64,000 nucleotides of DNA from Massilia sp. WG5 (GCF_001412595.2 NZ_CP012640.2:3038001-3102000); one strand, 5' to 3'; counted from the stretch's first letter, positions 1 to 8,449 are shown. Numbers and translations: made by a program. The notes: generated by a model not told the origin, from the letters alone.

Positions 1-339
1 CTCGACGCCTTCGACCGCGACCTCGATCTCAGCCTGGCCGAGCTCCGGCAAAGCGTGAGCGCCGTGCTGGGAACGCGCCGGCATGCGGAACCCGCGCCGG
101 CCTTCATCCCTGCGCCCGCGCCGCCGATCATTCCCGCGCCTTCCCTGGCGCCCGCCGACCAGGAACCGCTCGCCCTCGAACTGGCGCGCGTCCTCGGTCC
201 GATCGCGCGCCAGCTGGTCAAGCGCGCGGCACTGCCCGGCCGCAGCCGCCAGGACGTGATCGCGGCGGTGGCGCAGGAAATCGACGACGCCGCGGAACGC
301 AAGCAGTTCCTGAGCCGCTGCGGCGCCCAGTCCACCTGA
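1..339 (+). CDS. C-terminal fragment of an unidentified protein (5' end outside window)
   Basis: The frame is open from the first base and stops at TGA 337-339, so this is the last 112 residues of a longer protein; the GTG at 55 need not be a start. After an amphipathic stretch comes a Pro/Ala-rich linker (about residues 42-60), then a compact helical tail containing LGPIARQLVKRAALPG and ending in ERKQFLSRCG. From memory, tails of the IGPIARxLVKRAA kind end some proteobacterial Ser/Thr kinases and other signalling proteins; I cannot name the missing N-terminal domain. It runs 12 bp ahead of the SLATT-like gene on the same strand and so probably belongs to the same operon, perhaps as its sensor or signalling partner. 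Function is not assigned. Confidence 0.6.
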   Translation, partial: LDAFDRDLDLSLAELRQSVSAVLGTRRHAEPAPAFIPAPAPPIIPAPSLAPADQEPLALELARVLGPIARQLVKRAALPGRSRQDVIAAVAQEIDDAAERKQFLSRCGAQST

Positions 340-351
340 GCCAGGCCTCCC

Positions 352-1464
352 ATGTCCCGTTTCGATATCCGCTGCCGCAGCGCCGGCCGTATCCGCAATT
401 TCTTCCGCCGGCATTTCCTGCTGGCCGGCTGGGAGGCGCACGACCTGCCCGCCGCGCCCAGCCAGGACAGCAGCCAGGCCCTGCTCGAACGGCTGACCGG
501 TCCGGTCCTGCTGCAGCGCGTGACCGGCGCCCTGCACGAGTCGGATGCGCAGGCCCAGCGGATCGGCGGCTGCGCACGCGACGCCTACACAGTGCTCTAC
601 GGCTGCTCGGCGCTGGCGGTGCTGCTGGCCGCATGGGGCGTGGCCTCGGAATCGGACGGCCTGCGTCTTGCGCTGGCGGTGGCGGAACTGGCGACGCTGC
701 TGGTGCTGTTCCTTACCTTCCGCAGCGCGCACAAGGTCAACTGGCACGAGCACTGGCTCGGGCTGCGCTTTCATGCGGAATTCCTGCGCTGCCTGCCGCT
801 CGTGGTGGCGCTGGACCGGGAACGCGCGCCGCTGTGGCTGCACGGCCGCGCGCAGCACGGGATCGATGCGGAAGACGCGCCCCTGCCGCCTCACCTGGCC
901 GCGCTGTCCGGCCATCGCCACGCCAGCCAGGATGCGCGCGCCGCCGCCCACGAGCGCGAACGGCACGAGATGCGCGCCGGCCTGCTGGCGAAACTGGGCG
1001 CCCTCTGCAGCGCCGACCAGTGGACCTACACCCGGACCGCGCTGGCCTATGCGCTCCAGCTCGCGCGCCAGCAGCTGCGCTACCACTGCCGGCGCGCGCA
1101 GGAGGAGCAGATCATCGTCCACCGCGTCCATGCGATTTCGCTGGCCAGCTTTGCGGTCACCATCGCGGCGGTGATGGCGCACCTGGTCTGGCATGAGCCG
1201 GTCCTGACCATGATCTCGACCGGGGTCCCGGCCTTCGCCGCTTCCCTGCAGGGTTTCACCGCGCAGGAAGAGTCGGAGCGCCTGACGGCATCGTACGGGG
1301 CGATGGCGCACCGGCTGGATGCCTGGCTGAACACCGCGCTGGAAGACGGCGCGGGCGTTGGCGACGTGCAGGAGCATCTGTCGACGCTGGTGGAGTTGCT
1401 GATGTCCGAAGTCCACGACTGGCACCGCCTGTTCGGCGAAAAAGGCATGTACCACCTCGGCTGA
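352..1464 (+). CDS. SLATT-like four-TM membrane protein (putative pore-forming effector)
   Basis: A 370-residue protein with two hydrophobic hairpins: TM1 about 79-98, TM2 about 104-124, TM3 about 260-279 and TM4 about 283-302. The first hairpin is followed by WHEHWLGLRFHAEFLR (about 131-146), the W...R..AE.LR signature I associate with SLATT (SMODS- and SLOG-associating 2TM effector) domains. The C-terminus has the LLMSEVHDWHRLF pattern, also recalled from this family. A charged helical stretch links the hairpins. SLATT proteins are proposed to form membrane pores when a nucleotide-sensing partner is triggered (Burroughs and Aravind predictions). The next gene, 2 bp downstream, is a SLOG-like protein, which fits that pairing. 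Family assignment is by motif recall; the effector role is inferred. Confidence 0.65.
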   Translation: MSRFDIRCRSAGRIRNFFRRHFLLAGWEAHDLPAAPSQDSSQALLERLTGPVLLQRVTGALHESDAQAQRIGGCARDAYTVLYGCSALAVLLAAWGVASESDGLRLALAVAELATLLVLFLTFRSAHKVNWHEHWLGLRFHAEFLRCLPLVVALDRERAPLWLHGRAQHGIDAEDAPLPPHLAALSGHRHASQDARAAAHERERHEMRAGLLAKLGALCSADQWTYTRTALAYALQLARQQLRYHCRRAQEEQIIVHRVHAISLASFAVTIAAVMAHLVWHEPVLTMISTGVPAFAASLQGFTAQEESERLTASYGAMAHRLDAWLNTALEDGAGVGDVQEHLSTLVELLMSEVHDWHRLFGEKGMYHLG

Positions 1465-1466
1465 CG

Positions 1467-2162
1467 ATGACTGCGCCCGACGCTTCCACCTTCGCGATCG
1501 CGGTCAGCGGTCACCGCGCGCTGGATGCGGACGACTGCGTGCGGGCGCGTGCGCAGCTGTCCGCGCTGCTGGCCGCGCTGGTGGCCGGGACTGCGCAGGC
1601 GGCCCCGCGGACGCGGCTGGATTGCCTGTCCGCGCTGGCGGCGGGCGCGGACCAGCTGTTCGCCGAGCAGGTGCTGGCCCTGCAGGCGCAGTGCGGCGCC
1701 GGGCGGGTACGGCTGCTGGTGCCGCTGCCGATGCCCGAAGCGGACTACATCGAGAGCCAGGAGGCGCCGGGGTCGCACGCATTCCGCGACAGCTATCTTG
1801 CCCTGCGCGCCCGCGCGCAGGACGTGTTCGAGGTGCCGGCGGACGGCGGCCCGCTCACCGGCAGCGCACCCTACGAAAGGCTGGGGGATTATCTCGCGCA
1901 GAAGGCGGACCTGCTGGTCGCGCTGTGGGACGGCGACACCAATGCGGCGCGCCAGCCCGGCGGCACTTTCGACGTGGTGATGCGTTATCTCGCCACGCCG
2001 GGGCGCGCGGTGCTGCACCTGCCGGCGCGCCGTGCGGGCGCCGCCGCCGCGGGGGCGCACACGCTGCCGGCCGTGCTGACGATGGACGGCGCCGGCGGAT
2101 TGCGGCGCAACGAGGACCCGGCGGCGCTCGCATCCTGCTGCCCAGCCCGGAGGAATGGATGA
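1467..2162 (+). CDS. SLOG-like Rossmann-fold protein (putative nucleotide sensor)
   Basis: A 231-residue protein with an N-terminal beta strand leading into SGHRALD (about 14-20), a CLSALAAGADQLFAE segment (about 54-68), VRLLVPLPMPEADY (about 82-95), and later ADLLVALWDGD (about 149-159) followed by PGGTFDVVMRY (about 166-176). GHR, the GADxL(F/V)AE segment, the LPxPxxxY strand end and ADLLIALWDG with a glycine-rich GGTxDVV loop match the SLOG/LOG-DprA superfamily, whose members bind or process nucleotides or nucleotide-derived signals. It starts 2 bp after the SLATT-like gene, and its stop overlaps the start of the hydrolase gene in an ATGA (2159-2162), so translation is probably coupled. 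No signal peptide is seen, so it should be cytoplasmic. The ligand cannot be told from sequence. Confidence 0.65.
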   Translation: MTAPDASTFAIAVSGHRALDADDCVRARAQLSALLAALVAGTAQAAPRTRLDCLSALAAGADQLFAEQVLALQAQCGAGRVRLLVPLPMPEADYIESQEAPGSHAFRDSYLALRARAQDVFEVPADGGPLTGSAPYERLGDYLAQKADLLVALWDGDTNAARQPGGTFDVVMRYLATPGRAVLHLPARRAGAAAAGAHTLPAVLTMDGAGGLRRNEDPAALASCCPARRNG

Positions 2163-3274
2163 ACAAGAGATGGATCGCATGCTGGGCCCTGGCTGGCTTG
2201 CTGGGGATGGGGACGGCCGCGGCGCAGGACGCCGGTGCGCTGGCGCTGGCGAAGGACTGGCGCGACGCGCGCGCGGCGGTGGCGGACCTGGAAAGGATCG
2301 CCGCGCCGGAAGGCGTGCAGGAGTCGTACAGGAGCAGCATCGGCGGCATCGACCAGTGGATCAATGTGCGCGGCCAGGACCGCGCCAATCCGATGATCCT
2401 GTTCGTGCATGGCGGTCCGGCCTCGCCGATCACCCCGACCATGTGGCAGTTCCAGCGTCCGATCGAGGAATACTTCACGGTCGCCAACTACGACCAGCGA
2501 GGGGCGGGCAAGACCTACGGCGAGACCGATCCGGACACGGTGGCGGGCACGATCCGCATCGACCGCTACGTCGACGACGCGATCGAGGTGGCCGAGCACC
2601 TGCGCCGGCGCTACGGCAAGCGCAAGCTCATCCTGATGGGACACAGCTGGGGCACCATCGTCGGCATGAAGGCGGCGCTCAAGCGCCCCGACCTGTTCTA
2701 TGCCTACGTCGGCATCGGCCAGGTGATCAATGTGCGGGAGAACGAACGCATCAGCTTCGACTACGCGCTGGCGCAGGCGAAGGCACACGCCAACCGGGAG
2801 GCGCTGAAGGAAATGGCCACGATCGCGCCCTACCCCGGCGACCAGCCGATCACGCGCGAGCGCATCGTCGTGGCGCGCAAGTGGCCGCAGTACTACGGCG
2901 GCCTGAGCGCCTTCCGCAGCAGCTCGGGCTATTTCTTCGACGGCCCGCTGCTTTCGCCCGAATACGACCGCAAGCAGGTGCGCGACATCGACCAGGGCAG
3001 CCTGCTGACGCTGGGACGGGTGCTGCCCGAATTCGTGCAGGTCGACTTCTCAAGCGTGAAGCGCTTCCCGATCCCGGTCGTGATGTTCCTCGGCCGGCAC
3101 GACTACACCACGCCCACCGCGCCGCTCGAGGCCTGGCTGGCGCAGGTGAAGGCGCCGTCCAAGCAGGCCGTCTGGTTCGAGCACTCGGCGCACATGATCC
3201 CGTGGGAAGAGCCGGGCAAGACCCTGGTCAGCCTGCTGACCTATGTGCTTCCGCTGACCCGGCCGGCGCAGTAA
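2159..3274 (+). CDS. Exported alpha/beta hydrolase, proline iminopeptidase-like (S33)
   Basis: A 371-residue protein starting at ATG 2159, chosen because it overlaps the preceding stop (ATGA), has GGAGGAA just upstream, and begins with a clear signal peptide (MNKRWIACWALAGLLGMG, cleavage near TAAAQ-DA). The alpha/beta-hydrolase elements are in order: oxyanion-hole HGGPASP (about 84), YDQRGAGKT (about 111), nucleophile elbow GHSWG (Ser about 163), an acidic residue in LGRHDYTTP and the histidine region EHSAHMIPW near the C-terminus. HGGP plus YDQRGAG is typical of S33 proline iminopeptidases and tricorn-like peptidases. The signal peptide makes it periplasmic, unlike classical cytoplasmic PIP. 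Its role beside a SLOG/SLATT pair is unclear; it may simply be co-transcribed. Confidence 0.8.
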   Translation: MNKRWIACWALAGLLGMGTAAAQDAGALALAKDWRDARAAVADLERIAAPEGVQESYRSSIGGIDQWINVRGQDRANPMILFVHGGPASPITPTMWQFQRPIEEYFTVANYDQRGAGKTYGETDPDTVAGTIRIDRYVDDAIEVAEHLRRRYGKRKLILMGHSWGTIVGMKAALKRPDLFYAYVGIGQVINVRENERISFDYALAQAKAHANREALKEMATIAPYPGDQPITRERIVVARKWPQYYGGLSAFRSSSGYFFDGPLLSPEYDRKQVRDIDQGSLLTLGRVLPEFVQVDFSSVKRFPIPVVMFLGRHDYTTPTAPLEAWLAQVKAPSKQAVWFEHSAHMIPWEEPGKTLVSLLTYVLPLTRPAQ

Positions 3275-3286
3275 GGCCAGCGCGCG

Positions 3287-4204
3287 TCAAGCCTGCACGA
3301 TGGGCCACGCGGTCTCGGGCGCGCGCAGGCACTCGGCGAGGTAATCCACCATCGATCCGATCTTGGCCGATACCGCCGAATGCCGGTAGAACACGGCGTT
3401 GATCGGCCGCGTCGTCTCGACATTCAGGTGCGGCAAGACTTCCACCAGCCGGCCGCCGGCGATGTCCGCCGCTGTCATGAAATCCGAAATGCAGGCGATG
3501 CCCATGCCTTGCAGCGCAAGCTGGCGCAGCGTCTCTCCGCTCGACCCGGTGAGCGTCGGGACGATGTTCACCGGCCTGCCGTCGGCATGGCGCAGCGGCC
3601 ACTGGTTCAGGCTCTCGGGTTCGCTAAAGCCCAGCAATTCGTGGCGGAGCAGCGCCGGGACGTCTTCCGGCACGCCGTTGCTGGCCAGGTAGGCGGGGCT
3701 CGCAACCAGGCGGATACGGGTGTGGCCGAGCAACCTGCCGTGCAAGGTGGAGTCCTTCAGCTCGCCGATCCGGATCGCCAGGTCGACGCGGCGCTCCAGC
3801 AGGTCGATGAAACCCTCATTGCTGCAGAGGCTCAATTCCACACCCGGGTGGCGTGCGCGGTAACCGGGCATCAGCGGCACCACCACGTGCAGCATGAAGG
3901 GCGTGGCGGCATCCACCCGCAGCTTCCCGGCGAGCCGTCCATGGCGTTCCACCAGCCGGTCCTGCGCGGCCTGCACGGACGCCAGGATGGCGCGCGCATC
4001 GGCGACGAAGTCGTTGCCGTCATCGGTCAGGTCGAGGCGCCGGGTCGTGCGGCGCATCAGGGTCGTGTTCAGCTTCGTTTCCAGCCGGGCCAGCAGGCGG
4101 CTGATTGCCGATACCGGCTGTCGCATGCGTTCGGCGGCAGCCGTCATGGACCCGGTGTCCACGATGGCGAGGAAGATCTCCAATTCATCGAGCGTCAGCT
4201 TCAT
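3287..4204 (-). CDS. LysR-family transcriptional regulator
   Basis: A 305-residue LysR regulator: N-terminal winged helix-turn-helix (DELEIFLAIVDTGSMTAAAERM, about 5-28, followed by ISRLLARLETKL), then a periplasmic-binding-protein-like effector domain. The Arg-rich wing LMRRTTRRLDLTDDG is intact. It is transcribed away from the MFS transporter gene, 107 bp separating the two starts, the usual arrangement for a LysR protein controlling its divergent neighbour. The inducer is unknown; efflux pumps of this class paired with LysR proteins often respond to small aromatic or drug-like compounds. The 3' end lies 12 bp from the convergent hydrolase stop. Confidence 0.9.
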   Translation of the reverse strand: MKLTLDELEIFLAIVDTGSMTAAAERMRQPVSAISRLLARLETKLNTTLMRRTTRRLDLTDDGNDFVADARAILASVQAAQDRLVERHGRLAGKLRVDAATPFMLHVVVPLMPGYRARHPGVELSLCSNEGFIDLLERRVDLAIRIGELKDSTLHGRLLGHTRIRLVASPAYLASNGVPEDVPALLRHELLGFSEPESLNQWPLRHADGRPVNIVPTLTGSSGETLRQLALQGMGIACISDFMTAADIAGGRLVEVLPHLNVETTRPINAVFYRHSAVSAKIGSMVDYLAECLRAPETAWPIVQA

Positions 4205-4311
4205 TTTTTCATCTCAAGCAAAAGTATTTTGAATATTAGCCCCTTTATCTGAGAAAGTGCCGGAGACATACTTTCTCCCTTTTCTCCAGTCGAGTTGCCC
4301 GGTCCCAGCCC

Positions 4312-5526
4312 ATGCAAGTTTCCACAAGCTCTACAAGCAAGGCGGCATTCCCCCTGCTGGCCCTGGCCATCGGCGCCTTCGGCATCGGTACGACGGAATT
4401 CGGTCCGATGGGCATGCTGTCGACCATTGCCAAAGGCGTCGATGTCTCGATTCCGTCGGCCGGGCTGCTGGTGTCCGCCTACGCGATCGGCGTGACCGTC
4501 GGGGCACCGGTCATGACCCTGCTGCTGGCGCGCTGGCCGCGCCGCAAGGCCCTGGTCGCCCTGATGGCGCTGTTTGCACTCGGCAATACGCTGTCGGCGA
4601 TCGCCCCCGACTATGCCGGCCTGATGGCGGCGCGGATCGTCACCAGCCTGACCCATGGCGCCTTCTTCGGGATCGGCTCGGTCGTCGCCGCCAGCCTGGT
4701 GCCGCGCGCGCGCCAGGCAAGCGCCGTCGCCATGATGTTCATGGGGCTGACCGTCGCCAACATCGGCGGCGTACCGGCCGCTGCCTGGCTCAGCGATCAC
4801 ATCGGCTGGCGCCAGTCCTTCGGCGCGATCGGCGCCCTGGGCCTGCTGGCGATGGCATCCCTGCTGATGTTCCTGCCGCAGGGAAGCCGGGGGCAGGCGC
4901 CGGACGTGCGCAGCGAGCTGAAGGTCCTGATGCGTCCGGTCGTGCTGCAGGCACTCCTGACGACCGTGCTGGCATCGGGCGCCATGTTCGCGCTGTACAC
5001 CTACATTAATCCAGCGCTGCAGTCCTTTACCAGCGCATCGCCCACCTTCATCACGCTGATGCTGGCCCTGGTGGGAATCGGCTTCACGATCGGCAATTCG
5101 CTCGGCGGGAAGATGGCGGACCGTTCGATCGACAGGACCCTGATCGTGTTCCTGCTGGTGGAATCGGCAATGATGCTTGCCTTTCCCTGGCTGGCCGCGA
5201 CCCGGGCCGGCGCGGCCATCGGACTGCTGGTCTGGGGCATCGCCTCGTTCGCGCTGGTGCCGCCGGTGCAGATGCGCGTGATGCGCGCCGCGGCGCAGGC
5301 CCCGGGTCTGGCGTCCTCGGTCAACATCGGCGCTTTCAACCTGGGCAACGCGATCGGCGCGATGCTCGGCGCCGTCGTCCTGAACGCCGGCCTGGGCTAC
5401 GCGGCGGTCATGGTCTGCGGCGCCGGCCTGACCGTGCTTGCCCTCGTGCTGGTCGTCCGTTCCGCCCGCCGCGGCGCGCGCCAGACGGCCAAGCAGGGCG
5501 CCAGCCACGAAGCGCATTGCAGCTGA
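4312..5526 (+). CDS. MFS transporter, AraJ/YdhP-type drug or sugar efflux (DHA1 family)
   Basis: A 404-residue protein with about 12 hydrophobic helices. TM1 carries AIGAFGIGTTEF, the motif of DHA1/AraJ-type exporters, and the loop between TM2 and TM3 has ARWPRRKALV, equivalent to MFS motif A. Length matches the family. It would export a small molecule across the inner membrane by proton antiport; the substrate cannot be predicted. It is divergent from the LysR gene at 3287-4204, its likely regulator, and is followed 59 bp later by an Old Yellow Enzyme on the same strand, suggesting a shared electrophile or xenobiotic-response role. ATG 4312 has only a weak ribosome-binding site. Confidence 0.85.
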   Translation: MQVSTSSTSKAAFPLLALAIGAFGIGTTEFGPMGMLSTIAKGVDVSIPSAGLLVSAYAIGVTVGAPVMTLLLARWPRRKALVALMALFALGNTLSAIAPDYAGLMAARIVTSLTHGAFFGIGSVVAASLVPRARQASAVAMMFMGLTVANIGGVPAAAWLSDHIGWRQSFGAIGALGLLAMASLLMFLPQGSRGQAPDVRSELKVLMRPVVLQALLTTVLASGAMFALYTYINPALQSFTSASPTFITLMLALVGIGFTIGNSLGGKMADRSIDRTLIVFLLVESAMMLAFPWLAATRAGAAIGLLVWGIASFALVPPVQMRVMRAAAQAPGLASSVNIGAFNLGNAIGAMLGAVVLNAGLGYAAVMVCGAGLTVLALVLVVRSARRGARQTAKQGASHEAHCS

Positions 5527-5585
5527 GGCTGCCGCTCACCCGTCTCATTCACTCTACCTATCTTAGCTCTAACAACAGGAAGCAC

Positions 5586-6686
5586 ATGTCAGCCTTATTC
5601 TCCCCTTTCACACTCAAGGATCTCACCCTGCGTAACCGCATCGCGGTGCCGCCGATGTGCCAGTACCGCGCCAATGACGGCTTCGTCAACGAATGGCACC
5701 AGGTCCACTATGCCGGCATCGCACGCGGCGGCGCCGGCCTGGTGATCGTCGAAGCGACGGCGGTGTCGCCGGAAGGCCGCATCACCCCGGGTTGCACCGG
5801 CCTGTGGAACGACGCCCAGGTCGAGGGCATGGCCCATGTCGCGGCGCGTATCAAGGCCGCCGGCGCGGTCGCCGGCATCCAGATCGGCCATGCCGGCCGC
5901 AAGGCCAGCGCCAACCGCCCGTGGGAAGGCGACGACCACATCCCGTCCGACGCGCCCTACGGCTGGGACACCATCGCGCCGTCCGCGATCGCGTTCGGCG
6001 GCGGCCTGCCGAAGGTGCCGAAGGAAATGAGCATCGACGACATCGCGCGCGTCAAAGCCGATTTCGTGGCGGCGGCCAAGCGTGCACTCGCCGCCGGCTT
6101 CGAATGGCTGGAACTGCACTTCGCACACGGCTACCTCGGCCAGAGCTTCTTCTCGCCGCATTCGAACCAGCGCACCGACCAGTACGGCGGCGATTTCACC
6201 GGCCGCAGCCGCTTCCTGCTCGAGACCCTGGAAGCCGTGCGCGAAGTCTGGCCGCAGAACCTGCCGCTGACCGCGCGCTTCGGCGTCATCGAGTACGACG
6301 GCAAGGACGAGCAGACCCTGGACGAGTCGATCGAACTCGTGCGCATGATGCGCGCGCGCGGCCTGGACATGCTGAGCGTCAGCGTCGGCTTCACCATCGC
6401 CGACGTGAACATCCCCTGGGGTCCGGCCTTCCTGGGACCGGTGGCCGAACGCGTGCGCCGCGAAGCCGGCCTGCCGGTGGCCTCGGCCTGGGGCTTCGAC
6501 GGCCCGCAGCTGGCCGAACGCGCGGTGGCGGACGGCCAGCTGGACCTGGTGATGGTCGGCCGCGCCCACCTGGCCAACCCGCACTACCCGTTGCAGGCCG
6601 CGCAGGAACTCGGCGTCGAGCGCCCGACCTGGGTGCTGCCGGCGCCGTATGCGCACTGGCTGGAGCGTTACAGGATGCAGAAATAA
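5586..6686 (+). CDS. NADH:flavin oxidoreductase, Old Yellow Enzyme (YqjM/XenA type)
   Basis: A 366-residue FMN-dependent TIM-barrel ene-reductase. The start at ATG 5586 is chosen because AGGAAG lies 4 bp upstream and the protein then begins MSALFSPFTLKDL as in the family. Visible motifs: NRIAVPPMCQY (the thermophilic-like OYE class with Cys near the flavin), GHAGRKAS (substrate-anion His), and LELHFAHGYLGQSFFSPHSNQR (split here by description: HFAHGY then SPHSN.RTD). The C-terminal phosphate-binding GRAHLANP contacts FMN. It reduces activated C=C bonds or xenobiotics with NAD(P)H in the cytoplasm. A paralogue lies at 11180-12295. It is followed by a REP element and a strong bidirectional terminator. 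Confidence 0.92.
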   Translation: MSALFSPFTLKDLTLRNRIAVPPMCQYRANDGFVNEWHQVHYAGIARGGAGLVIVEATAVSPEGRITPGCTGLWNDAQVEGMAHVAARIKAAGAVAGIQIGHAGRKASANRPWEGDDHIPSDAPYGWDTIAPSAIAFGGGLPKVPKEMSIDDIARVKADFVAAAKRALAAGFEWLELHFAHGYLGQSFFSPHSNQRTDQYGGDFTGRSRFLLETLEAVREVWPQNLPLTARFGVIEYDGKDEQTLDESIELVRMMRARGLDMLSVSVGFTIADVNIPWGPAFLGPVAERVRREAGLPVASAWGFDGPQLAERAVADGQLDLVMVGRAHLANPHYPLQAAQELGVERPTWVLPAPYAHWLERYRMQK

Positions 6687-6693
6687 CCCAGCA

Positions 6694-6720
6694 CGTCGCC
6701 CCGCGAACGCGGGGCCCATG
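6694..6720. repeat. REP-like palindrome, CCCCGCG...CGCGGGG family
   Basis: CGTCGCCCCGCGAACGCGGGG followed by CCCATG forms a short GC-rich hairpin just after the Old Yellow Enzyme stop codon. It resembles the elements at 39837-39924, 49866-49927 and 62563-62590 (GTCGTCCCCGC.....GCGGGGACCCAAG), so I place it in the same intergenic REP family. It is extragenic and at a gene 3' end, as REPs usually are. Confidence 0.6.
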
Positions 6721-6743
6721 CCGAGGTTCAGAAATCCGAATAC

Positions 6744-6781
6744 AAAAAAGCCGCGTACCTTTATAAGTACGCGGCTTTTTG
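6744..6781. terminator. Bidirectional intrinsic terminator
   Basis: A perfect 9-bp stem (GCCGCGTAC 6750-6758 with GTACGCGGC 6767-6775) has an A-run upstream and a T-run downstream, so it can stop transcription from both strands. It separates the convergent Old Yellow Enzyme and amino-acid permease genes. Confidence 0.9.
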
Positions 6782-6823
6782 CTTTTCGCCGACTTCACGC
6801 GCTTAAGCTAGCGCATCGTTCTA

Positions 6824-8314
6824 TTAGTGCATCAGCTCCGCCTGCCCCGCATCCGCCTTGTTCAGGCGGCTGTTCCGCAAGCCGTAGCCGAAATAGGTCA
6901 GGACCGCCACCGTCATCCACACCGCGAACACGGTATAGGTGACCCGCGACAGGCCGAACACGAGATACAGGCAGGCCAGGATCGACAGGCCCGGCACCAG
7001 GTAGGGACCGAACGGCACGCGGAATCCCTTGCGCCCCGTCTCGCCCTGCTTGCGGCGGATGACCGGCACCGCGATCGACACCACGATGAAGGCGACCAGG
7101 GTACCCATGCTGACCATGTCCCACAGGAAGGTGGCGTCGACCGAGCCCGCCACTGCTCCCACCACCACCGAGACGATCATGGTGTTCGCCACCGGCGACT
7201 GGGTGCGTGGGTTGACGGTCTGGAAGGTCTTCGGAATCAGGCCGTCGCGCGAGATCGCGTACAGGATGCGCGTCTGGCCATAGATCGTCACCAGGGTCAC
7301 CGAGAACACCGAGATCACGGCGCCGGCCGACAGCACCAGCGCCGGCCAGGCCTTGCCGGTGACGTTCTGCAGGATCACGGCCAGGCCGGCCTCCTGACCT
7401 TCGAACAGATGGGCCGGCTGGGCGCCCATGGCGGCGATCGCCACCAGCATGTAGAACACGGTCACGATGATCAGGGCCGCCAGGATCCCGAGCGGCACGT
7501 CGCGGGTCGGGTTGCGGGTCTCCTCGCCGGCGGTGGCGATGGTGTCGATGCCGATAAAGGAGAAGAACACGGTGCCGGCCGCCGCCGTCACGCCGGCGAG
7601 TCCGCCTGCGCTGTGGCCATCCTTGGCGGCGAAGAAGGGGTGGAAGTTGTTGATGTCGAAGCCGGTCAGGGCGATCGCCGCGAAGAACACCAGGATGGCC
7701 AGCTTGATGACCACCATGATGGCGTTGGTGGTCGCCGATTCCTTGGTGCCGCGGATCAGCAGGACACAGCACAGCACCACCAGCAGGATCGGCGGCAGGT
7801 TGATGTGGCCCGCGTGGAATTCGACCCCGTTCTTGCCCGAGACAATCATCGGCGAACGCAGGGCGTCCGGGATCTGCCAGCCGATCGCGTTCTGCAGGAA
7901 GTTGTTCAGGTAGTCGGACCAGCCGATCGCGGTGGCGCTGGCGGCCAGGCCGTATTCCAGCAGCAGGCAGGCGGCCACGATGAAGGCGCCGAACTCGCCG
8001 ACGGTGGCATACGCAAAGGAATAGGACGAGCCGGACGCCGGCACGCGGTTCGCCAGCTCGGCATAGCACAGCGCGGTCAGGCCGGCGGTAATCGCCGCCA
8101 ACAGGAACGACAGCACGACCGCCGGGCCGGCCTTCGGCACCGCTTCGACCATGGTGAAGAAAATACCGGTACCGATGGTGGCGCCGACGCCGATCATGGT
8201 CAGCGGGAACAGGCCGAGGGTACGGCCGAGGCCTCCACCGTGGGCGGAGCCGTCATCGAGCTTGCGCTCCGACGTCTTGGTTCTAAAGAGCTTTTGGCCC
8301 AATGTCTGGTTCAC
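6824..8314 (-). CDS. APC-family amino acid permease
   Basis: A 496-residue inner-membrane permease with 12 or more helices. The GTG at 8314 is chosen as start because AGAGGA lies 6 bp upstream and the N-terminal sequence (VNQTLGQKLFRTKTSERK) then leads into the family's first membrane segment; no ATG fits as well. TM1 carries GVGATIGTGIFF, the substrate-binding G(A/S)IIGxGIF motif of the APC superfamily (cationic amino-acid transporter/YfnA-like branch), and PASGSSYSFAYATVGE is the TM3 signature. It probably imports amino acids; specificity is unknown. It is divergent from nsrR, and an NsrR-like operator lies in the shared 135-bp region, so its expression could respond to nitric oxide. Confidence 0.88.
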   Translation of the reverse strand: MNQTLGQKLFRTKTSERKLDDGSAHGGGLGRTLGLFPLTMIGVGATIGTGIFFTMVEAVPKAGPAVVLSFLLAAITAGLTALCYAELANRVPASGSSYSFAYATVGEFGAFIVAACLLLEYGLAASATAIGWSDYLNNFLQNAIGWQIPDALRSPMIVSGKNGVEFHAGHINLPPILLVVLCCVLLIRGTKESATTNAIMVVIKLAILVFFAAIALTGFDINNFHPFFAAKDGHSAGGLAGVTAAAGTVFFSFIGIDTIATAGEETRNPTRDVPLGILAALIIVTVFYMLVAIAAMGAQPAHLFEGQEAGLAVILQNVTGKAWPALVLSAGAVISVFSVTLVTIYGQTRILYAISRDGLIPKTFQTVNPRTQSPVANTMIVSVVVGAVAGSVDATFLWDMVSMGTLVAFIVVSIAVPVIRRKQGETGRKGFRVPFGPYLVPGLSILACLYLVFGLSRVTYTVFAVWMTVAVLTYFGYGLRNSRLNKADAGQAELMH

Positions 8315-8389
8315 GGCGTTTCCTCTGGTCGCACTTCCAAAGCCTGCGATTATAGGGCAGTTGCGATGCACGGAAAAAATAGTTTCCTT

Positions 8390-8414
8390 AAATCTGCATT
8401 TTTTATGCAGGTTT
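8390..8414. promoter_or_regulatory. NsrR-like operator upstream of nsrR
   Basis: AAATCTGCAT-TTTTT-ATGCAGGTTT is an inverted repeat (CTGCAT 8394-8399, ATGCAG 8405-8410), like the NsrR consensus with two AAGATGYAT-type half-sites around a short A/T centre. A TAGAAT hexamer at 8418-8423 lies immediately downstream, so a protein bound here would cover the nsrR core promoter and give autorepression. A similar site precedes hmp. Confidence 0.75.
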
Positions 8415-8449
8415 AGGTAGAATACGCCTGTAACCACGAGATCGAAGCG

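Noticed and set aside
55..339. GTG at 55 as the start of a complete 94-residue gene
   Set aside because: The frame is open to the window edge with no ribosome-binding site before the GTG and continuous coding character, so the gene is truncated by the window.
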